From assembly GCF_900091605.1 (NCBI RefSeq), contig NZ_FMCQ01000008.1, positions 300,373 through 364,372 on the forward strand: a stretch of DNA of 64,000 bases. Direction: 5' to 3'. The DNA comes from Micromonospora tulbaghiae (GTDB lineage: Bacteria > Actinomycetota > Actinomycetes > Mycobacteriales > Micromonosporaceae). The notes below the pieces were generated by a model that saw nothing but the letters and a program-made list of their open reading frames with translations, ran no database searches and was not told the origin of the DNA. Shown here in pieces: positions 58,699 through 64,000 of the stretch. Position numbers and translations under genes: made by a program. Within the stretch, counting starts at the first letter, position 1. Each line of letters begins with the position of its first letter.

Positions 58699-59972
58699 GC
58701 GAGGGCCGGCCGGAGGCCGCGGACGCCCGGAGAACCGGGCTGGGGGCGGCGGGTGTCGCCGTCACGCTGGCCGGTGTCCTGGTCAACGGCCTTGCCTACC
58801 TGGTGCCGGTGCTCGCCGCGCGGAAGCTGGACGCGGACGACCTCGGCGCGCTCGCCACCGCCCTCGGACTGGTGGCCATCGCCGGTGTGCCGGGGCTCGG
58901 CCTGCAACTGGCAGTCGCCGTGCACCACGCCCGGCACGGCCCGTCGGACACCCGGCGGCTCACCGTGCTGACCGCCGCCGTGTGCGCGGGGGCGCTGCTG
59001 GTGGCGACGCCGGTGCTGGTCGCCGCGTTGGACCTGCCCGCAGTGGTACCCGCGCTGCTGGCGGTCACCACGGCCTCGGTGGTGCTCTCGTCCCGCTCGC
59101 TCGGCGAGTTGCAGGGCGGCCAGCGCTTCCTGCGGCTCGCCACCGCGATGGCGCTGCTGGCCGCCGCCCGCTACGGCGGGGTGATCGTGGGGCTGCTGCT
59201 CGGCGCGGGCCTGACCGGCGCGCTCGCGATCGGGGCGCTCACCGCCGCGCTCGCGCCCCCGGCGCTGGCCTGGCTCACCGGTACGCCCCGGCGACCGTCC
59301 GCCGCACCGCGCCTGACCGTCGCCCAGGTGACCGCCGGATGCGGCGCGACGCTGGCGATGCTCGTCGTCTCCTACGCCGACCTGCTGCTGGCCCGGCAAC
59401 TGCTGCCGCCGTCGGGCTCCGGGGCGTACTCGGTGGGGACGGTCCTGACCAAGGGCGCGCTCTGGGCGCCGCAGGTCGCCGCCGTCCTGGCCCTGCCGCG
59501 CCTGGCCCGCGGGGACCGCCGCAGCCGCACCGTCGCGCTCGCGGTGACGGGTGCCTGCGGTCTGGTCCTGGTCGGCGCGTCGGCGGTCGCGGGCGGGCTG
59601 GCCTTCCGGCTCGTCGGCGGACCCGGCTACACGGCGCTGGGCCGGTACGCGCCGCTGTTCGCCGCCGTCGGCGCGCTCTACGCGGTGACGTTCGTGCTGC
59701 TCAACGACCGTCTCGCCGGGGGCGTCAGGTGGGCGGCGGCACCGTTGTGGCTGGGCACCTGCGCGCTGGTGACGGTCGCCGCGATCGTGCGCCCGCGTAC
59801 CGTCGGCGGTCTGGTCGTCGCGGCCCTCGCGACGGCCGTGGTCACGACACTGCTGATGGCCGTGCCGGCGAGTCGGCGCCCAGCCAGTCCTCCAGCAACA
59901 GGTGGTCGATCGAGTCCACCCGGCCCAGCGGCCGACCGGACGCGATCCGCTCCCGCAGCTCCGCCCGGGTGA
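58695..59972 (+). CDS. MOP-superfamily flippase (polysaccharide exporter-like)
   Basis: This 425-residue protein has about 12 membrane helices, starting GAAGVAVTLAGVLVNGLAYL, with RKLDADDLGALATALGLVAI (the Wzx-type first loop) and SYADLLLARQLLPPSGSGAY. Wzx-like flippases move lipid-linked sugars across the membrane. GTG 58695 overlaps the AftD stop by 4 bp, so the two are co-translated and likely act on the same pathway. The C-terminal 40-odd residues are Pro/Ala/Arg-rich and lie antisense over the nudC gene. Confidence 0.85.
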   Translation: MSEGRPEAADARRTGLGAAGVAVTLAGVLVNGLAYLVPVLAARKLDADDLGALATALGLVAIAGVPGLGLQLAVAVHHARHGPSDTRRLTVLTAAVCAGALLVATPVLVAALDLPAVVPALLAVTTASVVLSSRSLGELQGGQRFLRLATAMALLAAARYGGVIVGLLLGAGLTGALAIGALTAALAPPALAWLTGTPRRPSAAPRLTVAQVTAGCGATLAMLVVSYADLLLARQLLPPSGSGAYSVGTVLTKGALWAPQVAAVLALPRLARGDRRSRTVALAVTGACGLVLVGASAVAGGLAFRLVGGPGYTALGRYAPLFAAVGALYAVTFVLLNDRLAGGVRWAAAPLWLGTCALVTVAAIVRPRTVGGLVVAALATAVVTTLLMAVPASRRPASPPATGGRSSPPGPAADRTRSAPAAPPG

Positions 59973-60819
59973 ACCAGCGCGCCTCCAGCAGCTCCACGCC
60001 GTCGACGCGAATCTGCTCGGAAGCGGCGACGGCCCGGAAACCCACCATCAGGCCGGCGGGGAACGGCCACGCCTGCGACCCCTGGTAGGTCACGTCGGTG
60101 ACGGTGACACCCGCCTCCTCCGCCAGCTCCCGACGGACCGCGTCCTCCAGGCTCTCACCGACCTCGACGAAGCCGGCGAGCGTCGACCAGGCCCCCTCGG
60201 CCGCACCCGCGTGCCGGGCCAGCAGGCAGCGCCCCGGCGGGCCGGGCGCCTCGACGAGCACGATGACGGCCGGCTCGATCCGGGGGAACAGCAGCCGCCC
60301 GCACTCCGCGCCGGCGCAGGTCCGGACGTGCCCGCCACCCCCGGCCACGGCCGCCGCGCCGCACGCGCCGCAGTATCGCTGCTGCCGGTGCCACAACAGC
60401 AACCCCCGGGCGTACGCCTGGACGGCCGCCCCGGCCGGGTCGAGCCGACCGGCCAGCGCCCGCAGGTCGACAGTCCCCGTCGCGGAGGCCGCCGCCACGG
60501 CGGCCCGCTCGCCCAGCGCGGAGAGATCCACGGCGAACACCGCGGCATCGCCGTCGACCCCGAGGAAGACGGTCTCGCCCGCGGCGGCCCGGACCGCCGA
60601 CGCACGCTCCCCGGTGAGCCGGACCGGGCCGTCCCCGTCGACGAGGCAGCGGTCCCGCCACAACGGCAGCACCACGCTCGCCGGATCGGTCAGCCGCTCG
60701 GCCAGCCAGTCCGCGTCGACGCGTCGCGCCCCCGCCCGGTCCAGCCATCCGCCGCCGTACGCCGGCACCCGATCCTGTGTCCGCACCAGCTCACCGTGCC
60801 ACGATCCACGCCCCGGCAC
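59842..60819 (-). CDS. nudC: NAD(+) diphosphatase NudC
   Basis: This 325-residue protein has a four-cysteine zinc ribbon (YCGACG ... TCAGAECGR), Nudix box GFVEVGESLEDAVRRELAEE followed by AGV, and the NADH-pyrophosphatase motif GSQAWPFPAGLMVGF (SQPWPFPxS-like). NudC hydrolyses NAD(H) to NMN and AMP and removes NAD caps from RNA. The GTG at 60819 is one of several possible starts. It converges with the flippase gene and overlaps it by 131 bp. Confidence 0.92.
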   Translation of the reverse strand: MPGRGSWHGELVRTQDRVPAYGGGWLDRAGARRVDADWLAERLTDPASVVLPLWRDRCLVDGDGPVRLTGERASAVRAAAGETVFLGVDGDAAVFAVDLSALGERAAVAAASATGTVDLRALAGRLDPAGAAVQAYARGLLLWHRQQRYCGACGAAAVAGGGGHVRTCAGAECGRLLFPRIEPAVIVLVEAPGPPGRCLLARHAGAAEGAWSTLAGFVEVGESLEDAVRRELAEEAGVTVTDVTYQGSQAWPFPAGLMVGFRAVAASEQIRVDGVELLEARWFTRAELRERIASGRPLGRVDSIDHLLLEDWLGADSPARPSAVS

Positions 60820-60966
60820 GGCCCCGAAACGGGTGATCGGTGCGACACCGGCGGTCAACCGACACGACCGCCGGACCGGACACTCCCGGCGGGCCCGAGC
60901 GTTGGTTACCGTAGGTGTCTCCCGCGGGGGAAGCGGTCCCCGCGTGTACTTCCGATCGAGGTTGCA

Positions 60967-62787
60967 GTGACGATGTACGGCGAGAAGATGCCGGCTGCCG
61001 ACGACCGGCCCACCATCAAGGTGGCGGCGGTGAGCTGGCCCGGCGTCGAGATGGAGCCGGTCGCCACACCACCGGGGGGCGGCGGCAAGCCGGCACGCTC
61101 GCGACGGGCCCGGCTGCTGCTGGCCGGCGGGATCGTCGCGGCCGTGCTCGCCGGCGGCGTCGGCCTGGGTGCCTACGCGTACGCCGGTGACGTGCCCCGG
61201 GGCACCACGGTGCTCGGCACCGAGCTGGGCGGGCGGAGCAAGGCCGAAGCGGCCCAGGCGCTCCGCGCCGAGCTGGAACGCCGGGCCGACACGTTGAACA
61301 CCCCGCTCGCGGTCACAGTCGGTGGGAACAAGGCCGAGCTGAAGCCGTCCGACGTGGGGCTCGCCATCGACGTGGAGGCGACCGTGGCGGCGGCCGCCGA
61401 GGCGGACGCGCACGCGGTGAGCCGACTCGTCGGCTCCCGGTCGGTCGAGCCGGTGGTCACCGTCGACCAGGCCAAGCTGGGGGCGGCCCTGCGCAAGGTG
61501 ATGGGCGCGCAGGGGCGTGAGATGACCATGCCGGCGATCATCTGGACCGGGACCACACCGAAGCCCGTCTACCCGAAGCCGGCGCTGACGATCGACACCG
61601 ACGGCGCCGCCGCCGTGGTCAAGGCCGGCTGGCTGGCCGCCGAGCCGGTCACCGTGCCGCTCGTCGAGAAGTGGCCGGCCACCACCCGCGAGGAGGTGGA
61701 CCGGATCATCGCCGAACTGGCCCGGCCCGCGGTGGCCGCACCGGTCACGCTCACCACCGACGGAGGCTCGGTCACCGTCCCGCCCGCCGCCATCGCCCGG
61801 TCGCTGCGCTTCTCCGCCGACGACGCCGGCACGCTCACCCCGAAGGTCGACGTCAAGCGGCTGCGTACCGCGCTCGGGGACCGGCTGACGAAGCTCGAGG
61901 TGGAGCCACAGGACGCCGGGCTGACCATCAGCGGCGGCAAGCCGAAGGTGCTGCCCAGCAAGGCCGGGCGCCAGGTCGACGCCGCCGCGCTCGGCCCGGC
62001 CCTGCTCGCGGTGCTGCCGAAGACCGAGGGCCGTACGGTGACCGCCGAGCTGAAGCCGGCCGCCCCCGAGCTGACCGAGGCGGAGCTGGCGAAGCTCGGT
62101 ATCAAGGAGCGGGTGTCGACCTTCACCACCCACTTCACCGGTGGCCTCTCGTCGCCGCGGAGCCAGAACATCGTCCGCGCGGCGAAGGACGTGGACGGCG
62201 CGCTGGTGAAGCCGGGCGAGACGTTCTCGCTCAACGGGCACACCGGCGAACGCGGCTACGACCAGGGATACAAGGACGCCCCGACGATCGTCGGCGGCAA
62301 GCTGGTGCCGGGCGTCGGCGGCGGCGTCTCCCAGTTCACCACCACGCTGTTCAACGCCAGCTACTACGCCGGTCTGGAGGACGTCGAGCACAAGCCGCAC
62401 TCGTTCTACTTCAGCCGCTACCCGGCGGTGATCGAGTCGACCATCTACTGGCCGCAGCTCGACTTCAAGTTCCGCAACAACACGCCCTACGGCGTACTGA
62501 TCGACACGTCGTACACGTCCAGCTCGATCACCGTCTCGATCTGGAGCACCAAGATCTACGACAGCGTGAAGACCGAGTACGGCCCGCGCCGCAACATCAC
62601 CCAGCCGAAGACGGTCTACCTGACGCCGGGACCGAGCTGCATCGCCGCCGCCGGCGCAGTCGGGTTCGCCCAGGACGCGTACCGGGTCATCAAGAAGGAC
62701 GGCAAGGTGTTCAAGCGGGAGAAGTTCAGCTGGCGCTACGACGCCGAGCCGCGCTTCATCTGCGCCCCGAAGCCGGGCGACGACTGA
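60967..62787 (+). CDS. VanW-family protein with peptidoglycan-binding-4-like repeats
   Basis: This 606-residue protein starts at GTG 60967 (or ATG 60973). One membrane helix (LLLAGGIVAAVLAGGVGLGA) follows a cytoplasmic N-terminus. Two or more repeats of the PG_binding_4 type (GTELGGRSKAEAAQALRAEL and PKVLPSKAGRQVDAAALGPA) lead to the VanW domain (NIVRAAKDVDGALVKPGETF, TGERGYDQGYKDAPTIVGGK, GVGGGVSQFTTTLFNASYYA). These proteins are thought to contact peptidoglycan; VanW's role near vancomycin genes is not known. No resistance genes lie nearby. Confidence 0.92.
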   Translation: MTMYGEKMPAADDRPTIKVAAVSWPGVEMEPVATPPGGGGKPARSRRARLLLAGGIVAAVLAGGVGLGAYAYAGDVPRGTTVLGTELGGRSKAEAAQALRAELERRADTLNTPLAVTVGGNKAELKPSDVGLAIDVEATVAAAAEADAHAVSRLVGSRSVEPVVTVDQAKLGAALRKVMGAQGREMTMPAIIWTGTTPKPVYPKPALTIDTDGAAAVVKAGWLAAEPVTVPLVEKWPATTREEVDRIIAELARPAVAAPVTLTTDGGSVTVPPAAIARSLRFSADDAGTLTPKVDVKRLRTALGDRLTKLEVEPQDAGLTISGGKPKVLPSKAGRQVDAAALGPALLAVLPKTEGRTVTAELKPAAPELTEAELAKLGIKERVSTFTTHFTGGLSSPRSQNIVRAAKDVDGALVKPGETFSLNGHTGERGYDQGYKDAPTIVGGKLVPGVGGGVSQFTTTLFNASYYAGLEDVEHKPHSFYFSRYPAVIESTIYWPQLDFKFRNNTPYGVLIDTSYTSSSITVSIWSTKIYDSVKTEYGPRRNITQPKTVYLTPGPSCIAAAGAVGFAQDAYRVIKKDGKVFKREKFSWRYDAEPRFICAPKPGDD

Positions 62788-62800
62788 TCCACCGAACGCG

Positions 62801-62837
62801 GAAAAACCCCGCCGGACGCATCCGGCAGGGCTTTTCC
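62801..62837. terminator. Bidirectional intrinsic terminator after VanW gene
   Basis: GCCGG (62811-62815) and CCGGC (62822-62826) with flanking CCC/GGG form the stem, preceded by a run of five A and followed by CTTTTCC. The A-run makes it also a terminator for the convergent oxidoreductase gene on the minus strand. Confidence 0.8.
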
Positions 62838-62844
62838 ATGCTTC

Positions 62845-63471
62845 TCAGGGCCGCGCCGCGGCCAGCCCCTCGCGTACGCCGTCGGCGTCCCGGTCGGTGC
62901 CGTAGACGGGCGTGTCCGGCTGCTGCCGCCAGCTCTCGTCCAGGGTGCCCGCGTCGACCGGGTCGAAGCCCAGCTCGTCCACCAGCCCCATCACGATCCG
63001 CTTGGCGTCCGCGTCGTCGGCGGCCACCGGCAGCGCGATCCGGCCCGCCGTACCGGCCGGCTTGCCCTGGTCCATCAGGTGCGCGGCCTGGATGTTGTTG
63101 AAGACCTTCACCACCCGCGCGCCCTTGAGGTGATCAGCGGTCCAGCGGCTGGAGCTGAGGCTGCGGTCCAGCAGCTCGGGGATGTCGCCGTCGCGCTGGG
63201 AGTAGTAGTTGTTGGCGTCGACCACCAGCTTGCCGTCGAAGAGCGCCGCCGGCAGCTGCGGCACCGCCCTCAGCGGGATCGCGATGACCACCAGCTCGGC
63301 GCCCTGGACGGCCTCCTCCACCGACACGGCCCGGGCGCCGCTCTCGGCGGCGAGGTCGGTCAGGCTCTGTGGCCCGCGGGAGTTGGCCACCGCGACGCCG
63401 TGACCGAGTGAACGCAGACGACGGGTGAGGGTGCCCCCGATGTGCCCCGACCCGATGATTCCGATCTCCAT
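62845..63471 (-). CDS. F420-dependent NADP oxidoreductase family protein
   Basis: This 208-residue protein has the N-terminal dinucleotide fold MEIGIIGSGHIGGTLTRRLR (GxGxxG), NSRGPQSL and VVIAIPLRAVPQLPAALFDG. The C-terminal part (VKVFNNIQAAHLMDQGKPAG) matches the NADP oxidoreductase, coenzyme F420-dependent family. Many members use NADPH without F420. ATG 63471 has GGAG 5 bp upstream. Substrate unknown. Confidence 0.88.
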   Translation of the reverse strand: MEIGIIGSGHIGGTLTRRLRSLGHGVAVANSRGPQSLTDLAAESGARAVSVEEAVQGAELVVIAIPLRAVPQLPAALFDGKLVVDANNYYSQRDGDIPELLDRSLSSSRWTADHLKGARVVKVFNNIQAAHLMDQGKPAGTAGRIALPVAADDADAKRIVMGLVDELGFDPVDAGTLDESWRQQPDTPVYGTDRDADGVREGLAAARP

Positions 63472-63635
63472 GCCCACTCCTGTACCCCGTGCGGTCGGAC
63501 CCGATCACGGTCCCGGCGTACGGCACGTCACGTTTCGCGCCACCGAGCCGGCGGGCGTGTGCGTGCGTCGACGGTTCCCGCTCGACGGTACGAGATCGAG
63601 AGGGCCCGTCGTGGTGTTTTCCGGGGGAGAATACG

Positions 63636-63669
63636 ATTCAGGGCCACCCCGTGTGGGGTGGCCCTGAAT
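63636..63669 (-). terminator. rRNA operon terminator
   Basis: ATTCAGGGCCACCCC and GGGGTGGCCCTGAAT (15-bp stem, 4-nt loop) lie 10 bp past the 5S rRNA on the minus strand. The position and strength fit the end of the rRNA operon. Between this and the oxidoreductase gene (63472-63635) I see no feature. Confidence 0.88.
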
Positions 63670-63679
63670 TGGAAGATTG

Positions 63680-63796
63680 TCCGGCGGTGTCCTACTCTCC
63701 CACACCCTCCCGAGTGCAGTACCATCGGCGCTGGAGGGCTTAGCTTCCGGGTTCGGAATGTTACCGGGCGTTTCCCCTCCGCCATGACCGCCGTAA
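63680..63796 (-). rRNA. rrf: 5S ribosomal RNA
   Basis: On the minus strand the sequence begins TTACGGCGGTCATGGCGG and ends GGACACCGCCGGAC, closing the terminal stem. The internal segments CCGAACCCGGAAGCTAAGCC and GATGGTACTGCACTCGGGAG are conserved 5S loops. Length is 117 nt. Confidence 0.96.
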
Positions 63797-63877
63797 CTCT
63801 ATGAACATGTCAACCAACCCAACAACATGGGTGGTGGTTTGTTCAGAGTTGCACAGTGGACGCGTAGCAGCTTAGTA

Positions 63878-64000
63878 GTCAAGTCCTCGGCCTATTAGTA
63901 CCGGTCAACTGAACCCGTTACCGGGCTTACATTTCCGGCCTATCAACCCAGTCGTCTAGCTGGGGGCCTTACCCCACAAATGTGGGTGGGATACCTCATC
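63878..64000 (-). rRNA. rrl: 23S ribosomal RNA, 3' end (partial)
   Basis: The minus strand reads GGGTTCAGTTGACCGGTACTAATAGGCCGAGGACTTGAC, the conserved 3' end of actinobacterial 23S rRNA. The gene runs off the right edge. About 80 bp separate it from 5S rRNA. The exact 3' end is uncertain by a few bases. Confidence 0.95.

Noticed and set aside
60820..62400. Long minus-strand open frame extending nudC to 852 codons
   Set aside because: It lies antisense to the VanW-family gene and has no NudC-like sequence before 60819. Long open antisense frames are expected at this GC.
60967..62787. Possible glycopeptide-resistance locus because of the VanW-family gene
   Set aside because: No vanH, vanA, vanX, vanR or vanS homologue lies nearby; the family is common outside resistance clusters.
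63425..63804. Open frames across the 5S rRNA and its terminator
   Set aside because: They overlap the rRNA gene and lack ribosome-binding sites.

Overview
The window reads as a high-GC actinomycete chromosome, most likely Micromonosporaceae (Micromonospora-like). The support is the very high GC, frequent GTG starts, the ffs-dnaX-ybaB-recR cluster, the paired DUF6114/DUF6230 genes, an AftD-type arabinofuranosyltransferase, ECF/DGPF pairs and a PHP/M23/DUF885 housekeeping neighbourhood. The genus is inferred from gene content only.

Left chromosomal flank (1-16.0 kb): a minus-strand dipeptide/oligopeptide ABC importer (binding protein, two permeases, start of an ATPase), then recR, ybaB and dnaX with the SRP RNA upstream, tRNA-Ser(GGA), an ECF42-type sigma factor with its DGPF partner, a zinc-ribbon/XRE/TPR regulator followed by a Nudix hydrolase, and three genes that include a large secreted seven-repeat protein.

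Integrated element (16,028-35,044): an actinomycete integrative and conjugative element (AICE) of about 18.9 kb lies in the 3' end of a tRNA-Ser(CGA) gene. A 111-bp direct repeat flanks it, covering the 3' part of the tRNA and its terminator. The backbone runs from a GntR repressor with clear operators, through small conserved AICE proteins, a TraB/FtsK DNA translocase, a prim-pol and helicase pair, an iteron-type candidate origin and a Xis-like protein, to a tyrosine integrase. Lower-GC cargo sits at both ends: at the left an SRA-HNH endonuclease followed by a 1247-residue TPR protein with a C-terminal PIN-like domain, and at the right a TcmP-like protein with a three-cysteine Gp37/Gp68-like protein. 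Both look like conflict/defence modules and are the most interesting part of the window.

Right chromosomal flank (35.1-64.0 kb): deoD, a TetR regulator with thioesterase, tadA and its associated protein, small membrane proteins, an M23 lipoprotein, a PHP-family protein, an EamA transporter, a DUF885 protein, the DUF6114/DUF6230 pair, and DUF3068. An envelope glycoconjugate cluster follows (acyltransferase, GT4 glycosyltransferase, two polytopic membrane proteins, giant AftD-like transferase, flippase), then NudC, a VanW-family protein and an F420-type NADP oxidoreductase. The window ends in the 3' part of a minus-strand rRNA operon: 5S rRNA with its terminator and the end of 23S rRNA.

Within the element the genes form a coherent cycle. 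GntR would repress the leftmost promoter, TraB would move double-stranded DNA between mycelial cells, prim-pol and helicase would replicate the excised circle from the iterons, and Xis/Int would excise and integrate at tRNA-Ser. The end modules could protect the host or the element.
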